Source: Limnovirga sp038203525
GTDB taxonomy: Bacteria; Bacteroidota; Bacteroidia; Chitinophagales; Chitinophagaceae
Assembly (NCBI GenBank): GCA_038203525.1
Contig: JBBRDW010000005.1
Location: forward strand, 32,437 to 96,436
Direction: 5' to 3'
Length of the DNA stretch: 64,000 nucleotides
Part shown: positions 10,001 to 17,953 of the stretch, piece by piece
Position numbering within the stretch: the first letter of the stretch is position 1
How the letters are laid out: each line of letters opens with the position of its first letter
Notes under the pieces: model-generated
The model's input: the letters and a program-made list of their open reading frames with translations, nothing else
What the model was told of the DNA's origin: nothing
Databases searched by the model: none
Program-made: the position numbers and the translations under genes

Positions 10001-10115
10001 AACATTGAAGAGCGTGGTCGAAAATGCTACCCTGCCTGACTTACAGCGGGAAGCGCAAAATAAATTAAATACGGTTACAGACGAGCGGGTTAAAAACAGC
10101 AAGGTTAGCCAGTAG
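7074..10115 (+). CDS. Large tetratricopeptide-repeat protein, probably periplasmic
   Basis: A 1,013-residue protein built almost entirely of TPR-like helical hairpins, with repeated patterns such as YFxxxNYKEALSSF, FEKKNFEKALPHIEQY, YLKIGQKPSARSAF, GIAYFNQNNNNEALNNFKQLI and DANYQVADIYNGKKDFTNAL. The N-terminus is a signal peptide (cleavage probably after AVQAQ), pointing to the periplasm or outer membrane. I chose the ATG at 7074 because it gives a standard signal sequence; a TTG at 7062 is in frame but adds nothing. TPR arrays scaffold multiprotein complexes, and parts of this one recall the BamD/YbgF type seen in envelope biogenesis. The next gene on the same strand encodes an outer-membrane barrel, a pairing that suggests a shared envelope function; this is inference. 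The specific role is unknown. Confidence 0.82.
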   Translation: MNLYLKKLSILFLAVFSATAVQAQFTKANDDPDADFKLAKELYQKEQFSLAYPLFKMLYAENKTNSSIPVTIQTESKYYSIVCGLELQDQTAETAAMEFIALEHNEPRTEMMSYHLGEYYYTKKNFIDALTYFQNTNYDNLSNSEIASMKFHEAYAYFTMQRFNEAKPLFNAIRQIPADPNYVDANYYYGFIVFGEKNYKEALSSFKITENKPAYQGIVPYYITEIYYYSGDKEKALDYGEKALQKGGQFYDLQMHQIVGHIYFEKKNFEKALPHIEQYVTKTQKVNREDLYELAFCYYYTKQYRKAVDGFKELGGKQDSLAQNSMYLLADSYLKIGQKPSARSAFLFCALNSSNKTQKEISKFNFGKLSYELGYTDVALNELKDFIAAYPKSEYADEAKDLLVNVLANTNNYKEALSLVGNMRVRAESVKRVYPKILYGRAVELVNDQQIVQAEALLNEIFESDYNFAQLPFANFWKGEIAFRINQFDSAIYYLGNYMKTPVVYGEVNPTNARYSLGYSFMRQEDYTDALKYFEQITTSVTAASKPIEQDAYSRSADCYFMQKKFSKALQMYDNIINNNLQGADYALYQKAVIAGASSQYAQKVALLQSIAMRFPSSAMVPDANMEIANTYLANDQYEAAIAPLNAVLKNKNAESLKPQAYLKLGIAYFNQNNNNEALNNFKQLISTYPNSEESDEAVDYVRNIFIENQRPAEFVTFMRQNGKIISYSEEDSLTYVSASIPYNNKSYDAALKSFTDYLQKFPDGKYAVDANYQVADIYNGKKDFTNALKYFAAVANRAPNKFAEISVLQAARICYFELKDYTQAEQYFLQLKTLAVSAENKLEAMRGLLRCQFKLSQWADGVTNAQDLLQQKGVATDDKMMANMVIAKSYQYNNLLFEAAAAYKQVVELGKSEYAAEARYRIAEILSLQNKLPEAEKAAFEVINKAGSYDYWITKAYILLGDIYFKEKDYFNSEATLKSVVENATLPDLQREAQNKLNTVTDERVKNSKVSQ

Positions 10116-10185
10116 AAAAGTCAGGGAGTCAAAAGGCAGAAAATAAATGAATGAAACAAGTAATGAAGCATATTATTTAAACAAC

Positions 10186-10418
10186 AATTTTGGTACTAAG
10201 CTGCATTACTACTATTAAGCTTCGTTGTGTCACTCACTTGTACTTTTAGGAAGTTAAGCAGCAAGTTCACGAGTTGCAGTGTTCTAAAGTTATACCGGCA
10301 TCGCCACCTAGAAACCCATGAACTTTGGAACTTGTGAGTTGATGAAATTTATTCTTAAGTACAAGAGTGCGACGCAAGGAACGATGAAAAAAGAATTAAA
10401 AGCCGGGTTCAAAAAAAA
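10186..10418. repeat. Inverted pair of bipartite intergenic elements
   Basis: A diverged plus copy (core 10225-10243) faces an exact minus copy (core 10359-10377, box A GCCGGGTTC from 10402). The two cores point at each other across ~115 bp. The right box A ends 28 bp before the barrel gene start. Confidence 0.75.
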
Positions 10419-10445
10419 TACCCGGCACAGCGAAAAATAAAAGGA

Positions 10446-12164
10446 ATGAAAAGAACCATTATTATAGCATTGTTTTTTACGCTGGCTTTAAATGTTTTTG
10501 CACAAAAAAACAAAAAGGCTAAACCGGTTGATAAAAAGCAAACGGAACAGATCCAAGTAAAAAAAGACACACTGCCACAGCGGACCGTTACCGTTACGTC
10601 TGCGTTTCAGCCTTCGTTAAAACCCACTACAAAAGTAAATTTCAGCGCCGCTTCGCCGGCACCGGATACAGCAAGAAATGTACTTCCGTACGATGTGCCG
10701 GCTCAAAATATTGACTTCAGTTATCAGTCGCCTGCGCTTAAACCGTTGGCACAAATTATTGATACCGTAGTGCATTGGGAGAACAGAGGTTTTATAAAAG
10801 CTGGTTACGGAAATTATACAACACCTTTTTTACAGGCGGGCGTATCGCTGGGCGATGGTGTTAAATCTGTAGTGAATATAAATGGCAAATACACATCTTC
10901 AAAAAGTAGTGTGCCGTTTCAGCAATTTAGCAAACTTAACTTAGATGGCATTGGAATTTTTAACAGTGCCAATAACAAAAATGAATGGACAGGCAAGTTA
11001 CTCTACGACAATAATACCCAGTATCAGTATGGCTTTCTGCCCGATACGCTGCAATTTATTAAAGACGATCTTCGGCAACGTTTCACCACATTCGGTGGTG
11101 GCGTATCAATAAGAAATAAAACCCAGAATGCGGCGGGTATCAGTTACAATCCCGGTATTGCCCTAACCATGTTTCAGGATAATCATGGCAGCACAGAAAG
11201 TAATTTTATTATCAATGCGCCCATGTCAAAATCTTTTGGAAAAATATTTGCATTCAACTTCGGGCTCAATGCTGATATAACTACCTATAAGAGCGATAGT
11301 GCCGGCACTCTTAACAACAATATTTATGCGCTTACGCCGGCCATACAATTTAAGACACCCAACTTTAAAGTGGTGGCAGGTGTATCTCCAACATGGGATA
11401 ATGATGTTTTTTCTTTTCTGCCAAACATAACCGCCGAAGCTAAAATTACCAACGAAAAATTTATACTACAAGCTGGCTGGACGGGATACTTTATCAAGAC
11501 AACTTACCAATACCTGGCTTCGCTTAATCCGTGGCTGCAGCAGCCCAAATTTTTGCTCAATAACAGGATCAAGGAACAATATGCCGGATTCAAAGGATCG
11601 GCAGGTTCACATGTTACATACGATGCAAGGGTTAGTTATTTGCAGTTCAGCAACCAGCCTTTATTTGTAAATGATACGGTTACCGGCAAGTCGTTCCAGG
11701 TAATAAACGAGTCTGAAATGAAAGCCATCCGCATACACGGCGAGGTAGGTTATACCATGCAGGAGAAAATTTCGCTGCTCGCAGGCTTAACATTTAACCA
11801 GTACAGTAATCTCAAGAATAACGAAAAAGCCTGGGGTCTTTTGCCCTTAGAAGTGAATGCTTCGCTTCGCTGGCAGGTAATGAAAGACTTTCTGGTAAAA
11901 AGCGATTTTTATTTTTGGGACGGACCGCAATACCGCAACAAAAACTTACAGAGTCAAAAGCTGCAACCCGCAGCAGACCTTAATCTTGGGGTAGAGTTTA
12001 CAATAGTACCCAATCTTAATGCATGGGTACAAATGAATAATTTATTCAATAATAAATACGAACGCTGGAACCAGTATCCTGTGCTTGGCTTTAACGTTCT
12101 TGCCGGTGTTGTGTATTCTTTTGGAGATATAAAAACAAAGCTGAAGACATTGAGCAATCAATAA
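10446..12164 (+). CDS. Outer-membrane beta-barrel (TonB-dependent receptor-like)
   Basis: A 572-residue protein with a cleavable signal peptide (ends ALNVFAQ, residue ~20). A Lys-rich linker and a Pro-rich segment (RTVTVTSAFQPSLKPTTKV) follow, then from about residue 110 alternating amphipathic strands separated by polar loops, as in outer-membrane barrels. The final strands end with FNVLAGVVYSFGDIKTKLK, and the NLFNNKYERW segment resembles the last strands of TonB-dependent receptors. No plug domain or TonB box is obvious and the protein is short for a full receptor, so transport through it is uncertain. The preceding TPR gene, 330 bp upstream on the same strand, may act with it. Ligand or assembly role unknown. 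Confidence 0.75.
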   Translation: MKRTIIIALFFTLALNVFAQKNKKAKPVDKKQTEQIQVKKDTLPQRTVTVTSAFQPSLKPTTKVNFSAASPAPDTARNVLPYDVPAQNIDFSYQSPALKPLAQIIDTVVHWENRGFIKAGYGNYTTPFLQAGVSLGDGVKSVVNINGKYTSSKSSVPFQQFSKLNLDGIGIFNSANNKNEWTGKLLYDNNTQYQYGFLPDTLQFIKDDLRQRFTTFGGGVSIRNKTQNAAGISYNPGIALTMFQDNHGSTESNFIINAPMSKSFGKIFAFNFGLNADITTYKSDSAGTLNNNIYALTPAIQFKTPNFKVVAGVSPTWDNDVFSFLPNITAEAKITNEKFILQAGWTGYFIKTTYQYLASLNPWLQQPKFLLNNRIKEQYAGFKGSAGSHVTYDARVSYLQFSNQPLFVNDTVTGKSFQVINESEMKAIRIHGEVGYTMQEKISLLAGLTFNQYSNLKNNEKAWGLLPLEVNASLRWQVMKDFLVKSDFYFWDGPQYRNKNLQSQKLQPAADLNLGVEFTIVPNLNAWVQMNNLFNNKYERWNQYPVLGFNVLAGVVYSFGDIKTKLKTLSNQ

Positions 12165-12196
12165 CGCGCCGTGAACTATCATTTATGAACAAGTGA

Positions 12197-12252
12197 TTTT
12201 TTTACCCAGCATCAGTTCATTTTTCACCGTTCCTTGCGTCGCACTCTTGTAC
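12197..12252 (+). repeat. Bipartite intergenic element, exact core
   Basis: A T-tract with ACCCAGC (12204-12210) lies 32 bp after the barrel stop codon; the exact core is at 12234-12252 and the spacing is 29 bp. Confidence 0.85.
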
Positions 12253-12327
12253 AGCATATCTTTGATGAAATGAACTGGATGGATTTAATAGCTGTAGCCT
12301 CTATAAGCAAAGTTTCAAATACAATTC

Positions 12328-12891
12328 ATGCATCAACACCTGATAAAATATTTTTCGCTGTATAAAAACCTATCCTTGCCGGGCATAGGTTCTTTCGAAA
12401 CTTCGTTTCACCCCCCCGAGCTTGATTTTGCAAACAAAATATTAAAGGCACCTGCTTACGACATCCAATACAGCAATGCTGAACCCGATACCAAAGCGCA
12501 TTTTTATACCTATTTAGCCAAAGAAATGGGGCTTCAATACGAAGAAGCGGAACATCAGCTAAAAAAATTTACTGCGCAGCTAAAAGATAAACTCGATACA
12601 GGTGAGCCTGTAAATTTTTCCGGAATGGGCGTACTTACAAAAAAAGAAGACGCTTATTCATTTGATGCTAATAACAGCCTAAACGATTTTTTTCCAGCAA
12701 TTACGGCCGAACGCGTAATAAGGCAAAACGCAGAGCATAATGTAAGGGTTGGTGAAGATGACAGAACTTCCACTGAAATGCACCATCAACTGAATCAAAC
12801 CATAGTAAAGGAAGAGCGTTGGTGGATTGCCGCTCTAGTGCTTGGGTTTATTGGTATAGCAGCAATTGCCTATTATTATTACACGAAATAG
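12328..12891 (+). CDS. CCDC81-type HU domain protein with C-terminal membrane anchor
   Basis: 187 residues. The N-terminal ~125 residues resemble the two tandem HU-like domains (CCDC81-like prokaryotic HU) known from Bacteroidota: YFSLYKNLSLPGIGSFE in the first and KLDTGEPVNFSGMGVLTKK in the second, the latter being the characteristic HU beta-arm pattern. A linker then leads to one hydrophobic helix at ~163-184 (WWIAALVLGFIGIAAIAYYY) with a short positive tail. The HU part therefore should face the cytoplasm, tethered to the inner membrane. DNA or peptidoglycan-related roles have been proposed for this class; no SPOR domain is visible here. A related protein of the same plan lies at 39418-40293. 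It converges with the glycerophosphodiesterase gene only 26 bp away. Confidence 0.7.
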   Translation: MHQHLIKYFSLYKNLSLPGIGSFETSFHPPELDFANKILKAPAYDIQYSNAEPDTKAHFYTYLAKEMGLQYEEAEHQLKKFTAQLKDKLDTGEPVNFSGMGVLTKKEDAYSFDANNSLNDFFPAITAERVIRQNAEHNVRVGEDDRTSTEMHHQLNQTIVKEERWWIAALVLGFIGIAAIAYYYYTK

Positions 12892-12917
12892 CAACAACTA
12901 AACTTATTTAGAAAGAT

Positions 12918-13814
12918 TCAAAACAGATTCGGGTAATCGCTTATAATGCCATCTACGCCCAAATTTTTCAGCCTTTCAATTTCTGTTTTGTTATTCACTG
13001 TCCACGGTATAATTTTTATACCGGTGTTATGACATTGTTTAACCAATAATGGCGTAACAAGTTGGTAAGCCGGGCTGTAAATGGTGGGAATAAACCCCAG
13101 CTCCTTTAGCTGTAAGGCAAATGATTTTTTATCAAATTCTTCAATAAGTAAAGCAGTTTTAATAGCAGGGTAATGTTCATGCAAATATTGCAGCGTTCGT
13201 TTATCAAAAGACTGAATAATGGTTCGGTCTTCAATTCCTTTTTCTTTTATTACAGCCATCAGCAGTTCTACAAATTCAGCCGGTTTGGGATGATAAATAC
13301 CGTCGCCTGCAGGGTCGCTTTTTGTTTCAATATTATAAAAGACCGGCGGCCTTTTACGGGTCATCATAAACGCTGATACGCTGTCAATAACATCTTTAAG
13401 TAAAGGCTTTATAGCTTTTATTTTTTGCTGCTGCGGAAAATGGGGGTGCGGCTTTAAACCTACGTCAAAATTCTTCACTTCATCATAGGTCATGTTATAA
13501 ATATTCAGGCTTTTCTCTTCCTGAAGCGTTACAAAAATTCCATCTGGCTTTGTTGTAATCTCGTGGTTAAAGAAAGGTTCATGGCTCATAACTACCTGCG
13601 AATCTTTGGTAATAACCGCATCCATTTCCAGTGTAGTTACACCCAGGTCAATCGCATTAAGATAGGCTGGTATTGTATTTTCGGGCATTAACCCGCGGCA
13701 GCCACGGTGGCCCTCTTTATCAAAAACCGATGACAAAGCCGTATAAGAAGGATCAATATGCGAATGGCAGCTCATCATTGAATAGATAATTGATAAAGAA
13801 AGCAATTTTTTCAT
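12918..13814 (-). CDS. Glycerophosphodiester phosphodiesterase, lipoprotein
   Basis: 298 residues. A lipoprotein signal with the lipobox SMMSC (Cys16) predicts attachment in the periplasm or outer membrane. The GDPD catalytic motifs are present: EGHRGCRGLMPENTIPAY (His-Arg and Glu of the active site), LEMDAVITKDSQVVMSHEP (metal-binding Glu/Asp and the second His), FYNIETKSDP, and the C-terminal IIPWTVNNKTEIERLKNLG and GIISDYP. The enzyme splits glycerophosphodiesters from phospholipid turnover to sn-glycerol 3-phosphate and an alcohol. Its start overlaps the stop of the PaiB-like gene by 4 bp (13811-13814), so the two are translationally coupled in one operon. Confidence 0.93.
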   Translation of the reverse strand: MKKLLSLSIIYSMMSCHSHIDPSYTALSSVFDKEGHRGCRGLMPENTIPAYLNAIDLGVTTLEMDAVITKDSQVVMSHEPFFNHEITTKPDGIFVTLQEEKSLNIYNMTYDEVKNFDVGLKPHPHFPQQQKIKAIKPLLKDVIDSVSAFMMTRKRPPVFYNIETKSDPAGDGIYHPKPAEFVELLMAVIKEKGIEDRTIIQSFDKRTLQYLHEHYPAIKTALLIEEFDKKSFALQLKELGFIPTIYSPAYQLVTPLLVKQCHNTGIKIIPWTVNNKTEIERLKNLGVDGIISDYPNLF

Positions 13815-14443
13815 CCTCTGAAAATTTGATTTTTGCGCTCCTGCATTTCTGATGCAATGCTACGTCCATCGGCATCCTGCTCTTTAAGATGGTTTATTAT
13901 GTTTTCGTAGCTTTTTTTGTCGCGGTTCTGGCTAAGTTTAAATACATGGTCTATAGCTATAATTTCAATTTGAAAAGCCACAATCGCTTTCATCATATTG
14001 TCCAGATAACTGTTTTCCATGTTGTGCACAGCAGCCGGTGAATGTGCATCATTTTCGAAATGACCGGTAAGTTTTTCCAGTATTTTATACAACCCTTCTT
14101 CATTCAAAAAATTTAAAATTCCTTTTGCATGTACAGCCTGGTAATTCCAGGTACTGGCCACCTGTTTGTTTTGGTACCATGATGCGCTTACATAGGTATG
14201 CGGACCGGAAAAAATTGCCAGCACATTCGGGTTTGTTTCAAACGCTTTGGTGTGTTCCTGTTTACGCATGGTATGCGCAAGTAGAAAAAGCTTGTCGTCT
14301 CTTTGTTCGAGCAGCACTGGAATATGGGTAGCCACGGGTTTACCCTTGGCATCGGTGCCGCATAAAACAATGAACGGATGATGCTTCATAAATTCAATTA
14401 CTTCTTTCTGGTTGCTGGCTTTGAAATAAGGGATGTTGTACAT
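13811..14443 (-). CDS. PaiB-family FMN-binding protein
   Basis: 210 residues matching the PaiB/FMN-binding negative regulator family: MYNIPYFKASN at the start, THIPVLLEQRDDKLFLLAHTMRKQ, FSGPHTYVSASWY and VASTWNYQAVHAKG are diagnostic. The fold is a split-barrel flavin-binding domain. In Bacillus subtilis PaiB is tied to sporulation and protease gene repression; in Bacteroidota the role is not established, and an oxidoreductase or regulator are both possible. It is the first gene of a two-gene operon, with its stop overlapping the start of the phosphodiesterase. Confidence 0.9.
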   Translation of the reverse strand: MYNIPYFKASNQKEVIEFMKHHPFIVLCGTDAKGKPVATHIPVLLEQRDDKLFLLAHTMRKQEHTKAFETNPNVLAIFSGPHTYVSASWYQNKQVASTWNYQAVHAKGILNFLNEEGLYKILEKLTGHFENDAHSPAAVHNMENSYLDNMMKAIVAFQIEIIAIDHVFKLSQNRDKKSYENIINHLKEQDADGRSIASEMQERKNQIFRG

Positions 14444-14599
14444 ATTTCTATTTTGGAGCTGTGGGCATTAACAATTATTGAAAATAGAGTTCAAATGATC
14501 TAACGAAATATTGAAGAAATTTACTCCGCGTACATCTGGCGCAACCTGTAAACAAAAGTTACAACTCCTTTGCATACATTGCTGAATAGAATTATTACA

Positions 14600-14657
14600 G
14601 TACAAGAGTGCGACGCAAGTAAAGCCAACTTCTTTTACAAATGCCCGGCTAAAAAAA
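14600..14657 (-). repeat. Bipartite intergenic element, exact core
   Basis: Exact reverse core at 14600-14618, box A near 14643-14657. Box A faces the 3' end of mrp 40 bp away. Confidence 0.85.
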
Positions 14658-14696
14658 TGCTTCATTCATTCTTCATTGTTTATTTTTGAGTGTTCA

Positions 14697-15794
14697 TTAC
14701 TCTGCCACTTCAATCATTGTTGTTGTGGACATATTTGCATTGCGCACGGCAATATTTCTTACCGTTGCCGAAGCAAAATCTTCGAAGGCCTTTTTGCTTA
14801 ACGCATCGTCGCCCATCATAGCGGGTACGCCTGCATCGCCGCCTTCGCGTATACTTTGCACAATGGGAATCTGGCCGAGGAAAGGCAGATCGTACTCGTC
14901 GGCAAGCCGCTTACCGCCATCTTTTCCGAAGATGTAATATTTATTGTTGGGCAATTCCTGCGGAGTGAAATAGGACATATTTTCTACCAACCCGATGATA
15001 GGCACATTGATTTGCGCCTGCCCAAACATAGCAATACCTTTTTTGGCATCTGCAAGCGCAACATTTTGCGGGGTAGTAACAATTACTACACCCGTAACGG
15101 GTACGGTTTGCATAAGGGTTAAGTGTATGTCGCCGGTACCGGGTGGCATGTCTATAACAAGGTAATCAAGTTCGCCCCAGTCAACTTCTGTTACAAACTG
15201 GCGGATGGCGCTGCTGGCCATGGGGCCACGCCAAACAACAGCATTTTTTTCATCGACAAGCAAACCAATACTCATTAGTTTTAGGCCATAACGGTCAAGT
15301 GGAATTATCATTCCTTTGCCTTCTACATCTTTCATCATGGGCCTTTCGCCACGAACGCCAAACATTATGGGTACACTTGGGCCATAAATATCAGCATCCA
15401 TTAAACCCACTTTTGCACCGCCTTTTGCAAAAGCCAGTGCAAGGTTAGCGGCAACAGTGCTTTTACCCACGCCTCCTTTGCCGCTAACTACGGCAATTAT
15501 ATTTTTAACGCCGGGCAAAACAGATTTGGCATCTTTACGGTTACTGGTAGTATGCGAAGTAAAGTTTACTTTTACCCTGGCAGCTTTACTAACCAGTATT
15601 TTTACCGCGTTAATGCAGGCGGACTGTATCATGTCTTTCATTGGGCAGGCCGGCGTGGTTAAAACAACAGTAAAAGACACATCATCCCCCGCCACTTTTA
15701 CGTCTTTTACCATGTTTAAGGTAACTATATCTTTACCAAGGTCTGGCTCCTGAACATTGCTTAAAGCCTTGAGAATATCGGTTTCAGTCATCAC
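14697..15794 (-). CDS. mrp: Mrp/ApbC family Fe-S cluster carrier ATPase
   Basis: 365 residues. An N-terminal MIP18/DUF59 domain (~1-85, with LSNVQEPDLGKDIV and TTPACPMKDMI) is followed by a MinD/ParA-type P-loop domain: the deviant Walker A GKGGVGKST near residue 107, GLMDADIYGPSVP, the LDYLVIDMPPGTGD Walker B segment and VTTPQNVALADAKKG. The CxxC that binds the bridging Fe-S cluster in many Mrp proteins is not evident; the ENMSYFTPQELPNNKYYIFG segment where it would lie lacks both cysteines, which may mean altered cluster binding. The role is loading Fe-S clusters onto apoproteins in the cytoplasm. A -7 box (TAATTTTG on the minus strand at 15827-15834) lies upstream, so it is likely transcribed alone. 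Confidence 0.93.
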   Translation of the reverse strand: MMTETDILKALSNVQEPDLGKDIVTLNMVKDVKVAGDDVSFTVVLTTPACPMKDMIQSACINAVKILVSKAARVKVNFTSHTTSNRKDAKSVLPGVKNIIAVVSGKGGVGKSTVAANLALAFAKGGAKVGLMDADIYGPSVPIMFGVRGERPMMKDVEGKGMIIPLDRYGLKLMSIGLLVDEKNAVVWRGPMASSAIRQFVTEVDWGELDYLVIDMPPGTGDIHLTLMQTVPVTGVVIVTTPQNVALADAKKGIAMFGQAQINVPIIGLVENMSYFTPQELPNNKYYIFGKDGGKRLADEYDLPFLGQIPIVQSIREGGDAGVPAMMGDDALSKKAFEDFASATVRNIAVRNANMSTTTMIEVAE

Positions 15795-15826
15795 ACATTA
15801 TTTTGTTAAAAAGAATTATTTTGGTG

Positions 15827-15834
15827 CAAAATTA
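15827..15834 (-). promoter_or_regulatory. -7 box upstream of mrp
   Basis: On the minus strand TAATTTTG fits TAnnTTTG, 32 bp before the mrp ATG. A -33 box is not clear. Confidence 0.35.
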
Positions 15835-15909
15835 ATCTTCAAAGGGGTTATTTTGTTTTAAATAAATTTGCCTTCAACGGCAGCATACATTTAAACGACC
15901 TTTTACTGC

Positions 15910-16557
15910 ATGAAGCAATTTATACGTAGTCTCTTATTTTCTTCAATCATATTAATTTCGATTAATCTGCATGCACAGACTAATGACGCCGGCCAAGATT
16001 CAGTTATACAGTTGTACGGAGTAGTAATGACTGCAGACAGCCTTGATGCAATACCTTCTGCGAGCGTAATAGTAGAAGATAAAATGCGCGGAACATTTAC
16101 CAATGACCACGGTGTTTTTTCCATAGTAGTGCTTAAAGGTGACAAAGTACGCTTTTCCTGTATCGGTTTCAAAGACAGAATCATAAGCATACCCAGTAAC
16201 CTGGAGGGCAACCAGTATAGCGTAATACAACTAATGATAAACGATACTGCATACCTGCCCGCAACAATTTTAAAACCAAGACCCAGTAAAGCCCAATTTG
16301 AACGAGATTTCGTAAATATTGACGTGCCTGCCGACGCACTTGAAATAGCCCGCCAAAACAACAGCGAAGCCACCAGGCGCGCACTTATTGCTGCGTTGCC
16401 GGCAGATGGCCGCGAAGCCGTAAATTCATTAATGCGTCAAAATGCACAGAAATATACTTACATGGGTCAGGCTCCGCCGCAAAATATTTTCAATCCATTT
16501 GCGTGGGCCGAATTTATAAAGGCATGGAAACGGGGCGATTTTAAAAAGAAACCGTAG
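15910..16557 (+). CDS. Exported protein with carboxypeptidase-regulatory-like domain
   Basis: 215 residues with a signal peptide (cleaved near NLHAQ, residue ~23). Residues ~35-115 form a CarboxypepD_reg-like beta-sandwich (IQLYGVVMTADSLDAIPSAS, GTFTNDHGVFSIVVLKGD, VRFSCIGFKDRII), the domain also found at the N-terminus of SusC-type proteins. The C-terminal ~90 residues are helical and polar, with no recognised motif. Proteins of this layout are common and uncharacterised in Bacteroidota; periplasmic or outer-membrane-associated location is likely. It is divergent from mrp and appears monocistronic. Confidence 0.75.
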   Translation: MKQFIRSLLFSSIILISINLHAQTNDAGQDSVIQLYGVVMTADSLDAIPSASVIVEDKMRGTFTNDHGVFSIVVLKGDKVRFSCIGFKDRIISIPSNLEGNQYSVIQLMINDTAYLPATILKPRPSKAQFERDFVNIDVPADALEIARQNNSEATRRALIAALPADGREAVNSLMRQNAQKYTYMGQAPPQNIFNPFAWAEFIKAWKRGDFKKKP

Positions 16558-16580
16558 CCTTTCTATATTTTAATAATTAT

Positions 16581-16637
16581 TTTTTTGAGCCAGGCACCAC
16601 ACTTTCATAGCGTCTTTGTTGCGTCGCACTCTTGTAC
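16581..16637 (+). repeat. Bipartite intergenic element, exact core
   Basis: TTTTTTGAGCCAGGC begins 24 bp after the preceding stop codon; the exact core is at 16619-16637. Confidence 0.85.
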
Positions 16638-16771
16638 TTTCAATTCATTATTCGGCACATGCCAGTCAGCATAATTATTGCGCGGCCTGTTATTTTCCAA
16701 GAAGAGAAAGCCGATGAGCATCATTAGTTTTCCTCAAATCTGCTTACCTATTTTAGTAACGGTTGAACACT

Positions 16772-16779
16772 TACATTTG
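16772..16779 (+). promoter_or_regulatory. -7 box upstream of hydroxybutyryl-CoA dehydrogenase
   Basis: TACATTTG matches TAnnTTTG and lies about 55 bp before the chosen ATG at 16833. The -33 region is weak. Confidence 0.35.
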
Positions 16780-16832
16780 TATTCTTCCTAAAAAATAAAT
16801 TCCCCGCGAAAGGCGGGATGGAGGTTTTATCT

Positions 16833-17723
16833 ATGCAAAATATTTCTGTAATAGGCGCAGGCACTATGGGTAACGGCATTGCCCATGTATTTGCTCAAAA
16901 CGGTTTTACTGTAACTCTAATTGATGTAAACATTGCACAACTTGAAAAAGCATTAGTTACCATTACCAAAAACCTTGACCGGCAGGTTTCAAAAGCCACT
17001 TTAACCGAAGAACAAAAGCATGCAACGCTTGCAAATATTACACTACTGCCGAACATCGCGGAAGGTGTAAAAAATGCCGAACTGGTGGTCGAAGCGGCAA
17101 CGGAAAATACAGAACTCAAACTTCAAATCTTCAGGCAAATCGATGAGGCAGCACCCGCCGGATGTATACTGGCGTCAAATACTTCGTCTATTTCTATCAC
17201 TAAGATTGCTTCTGTTACAAAAAGGCCTGAGCTGGTAATTGGTATGCACTTTATGAACCCGGTACCGGTGATGAAACTGGTGGAAATAATCAATGGTTAT
17301 GCAACAAACAAACACGTTACACAAACTATTGTTGGGCTAAGCAGGCAATTGAGTAAAGTACCTTGTGTAGTAAATGACTATCCTGGTTTTATTGCAAACA
17401 GGATATTGATGCCGATGCTAAACGAAGCCATTTTTAGTTTATACGAAGGTATTGCAGGTGTGGAAGAAATTGACACCATCATGAAACTTGGCATGGCTCA
17501 CCCGATGGGGCCGTTACAATTGGCCGACTTTATAGGCCTTGATGTTTGCCTGAGTATTTTAAAAGTTTTATACGATGGTTTTGGCAATACAAAGTATGCC
17601 CCCTGCCCCTTACTGGTAAATATGGTTATGGCCAAAAAGCTGGGTATAAAAACCGGCGAGGGATTTTATACCTATACCCCCGGATCAAAAGAGCTGGCAG
17701 TAAGCGCCATGTTCAACAAATAA
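16833..17723 (+). CDS. 3-hydroxybutyryl-CoA dehydrogenase
   Basis: 296 residues of the 3-hydroxyacyl-CoA dehydrogenase family. The Rossmann motif GAGTMGNGIAHVFA begins at residue 7; NTSSISIT, GMHFMNPVPVMKLVEII (with the catalytic His), NDYPGFIANRILMPMLNEA and GMAHPMGPLQLADFIGLD define the NAD and C-terminal dimer domains. It oxidises 3-hydroxybutyryl-CoA to acetoacetyl-CoA with NAD(P), in fatty acid or short-chain acyl-CoA metabolism. I prefer the ATG at 16833: it gives the standard start MQNISVIGAG, and a GGAGG at 16819-16823, rare in this window, sits at good Shine-Dalgarno distance. The in-frame ATG at 16818 overlaps that site. Monocistronic. Confidence 0.93.
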   Translation: MQNISVIGAGTMGNGIAHVFAQNGFTVTLIDVNIAQLEKALVTITKNLDRQVSKATLTEEQKHATLANITLLPNIAEGVKNAELVVEAATENTELKLQIFRQIDEAAPAGCILASNTSSISITKIASVTKRPELVIGMHFMNPVPVMKLVEIINGYATNKHVTQTIVGLSRQLSKVPCVVNDYPGFIANRILMPMLNEAIFSLYEGIAGVEEIDTIMKLGMAHPMGPLQLADFIGLDVCLSILKVLYDGFGNTKYAPCPLLVNMVMAKKLGIKTGEGFYTYTPGSKELAVSAMFNK

Positions 17724-17777
17724 TAAGTGAGCATATATTTTTTGAATAAGTGCAGTTGCCGAATATTGTTACTGAAT

Positions 17778-17856
17778 GTACAAGCGTGCGACGACCGACT
17801 TGGCGGGGCAAGCTGCATCGGAAGATTCATAGCAATTCAATAGCTGGGCTCAAAAT
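17778..17856 (-). repeat. Bipartite intergenic element, variant with inserted segment
   Basis: The core GTACAAGCGTGCGA starts at 17778 and box A (GCTGGGCTCAAAA) at 17843, but extra bases including GCGGGGCAAGC separate the core halves. The same insertion type occurs at 51323-51406. Confidence 0.6.
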
Positions 17857-17917
17857 TGTCTTTGTGTTTTCTTTCTTTTAAAGATTTGAACCAGGGCCTA
17901 TATACATTGCAATTGTT

Positions 17918-17925
17918 TAGTTTTG
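17918..17925 (+). promoter_or_regulatory. -7 box upstream of the DoxX/MauE-like gene
   Basis: TAGTTTTG fits TAnnTTTG, 28 bp before the ATG at 17954. It supports that ATG over the TTG at 17936. Confidence 0.3.
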
Positions 17926-17953
17926 TTCAACTGGTTTGCAAAAATTTTACCGC

